A stretch of 11,514 nucleotides of DNA from JBEKTY01 sp049515555. Its GTDB lineage: Bacteria; Planctomycetota; Planctomycetia; Pirellulales; Thermoguttaceae. The notes beneath the pieces are model-generated. The model saw nothing but the letters and a program-made list of their open reading frames with translations, ran no database searches and had not been told where the DNA came from. A program made the position numbers and the translations under genes. Below are positions 11,514 to 11,514 of the stretch, piece after piece; position 1 is the first letter of the stretch; each line of letters starts with the position of its first letter. The stretch lies in contig JBEKTY010000211.1 in assembly GCA_049515555.1 (NCBI GenBank), positions 1-11,514 of the forward strand, written 5' to 3'.

Positions 11514-11514
11514 C

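Overview
The window looks like chromosomal DNA from a GC-rich planctomycete, probably of the Pirellula type. This is an inference from three things: high GC with long spurious antisense ORFs, secreted carbohydrate-active and CAP-domain proteins, and several families of short dispersed palindromic repeats that I associate with these genomes. No rRNA, CRISPR array or intact transposase is visible.

Layout. (1) 51-2071, minus strand: a two-gene MacB/LolCDE-type ABC system (FtsX-like permease, then ATPase), flanked on both sides by direct copies of one 32-bp repeat (7-38 and 2261-2292). (2) 2309-4981, minus strand: a large secreted clan GH-A-like glycoside hydrolase with a carbohydrate-binding module inserted in the barrel. 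A block of palindromic repeats (2865-2932) lies in frame inside its coding sequence. (3) 4982-5361: the hydrolase control region. It holds a promoter whose spacer contains a perfect 8-bp dyad, a leader that can fold into a long rod, and a terminator-like hairpin directly before the ribosome binding site. Behind these is a nested palindromic repeat. (4) 5362-8584, minus strand: a glycosyltransferase family 4 gene followed by an MsbA-like ABC exporter with an unusual coiled-coil insertion. Together they suggest synthesis and export of a glycan or glycolipid. (5) 8585-9040: a divergent intergenic region with three tandem 17-bp repeats and a good promoter for the plus-strand gene. (6) 9041-10144, plus strand: a secreted CAP/SCP-domain protein. 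(7) 10289-10371: tRNA-Leu(CAA) with its terminator. (8) 10435-11514: a patchwork of gene fragments beside the tRNA: the tail of a tyrosine recombinase, a beta-helix fragment, the first ~35 residues of a YbaK-like deacylase, and a DUF4411 PIN-toxin fragment with an internal stop.

The two most interesting regions are the structured leader before the hydrolase (candidate attenuator, riboswitch or small RNA) and the decayed integration site behind tRNA-Leu. All family assignments were made by reading motifs. No database search or folding program was run.
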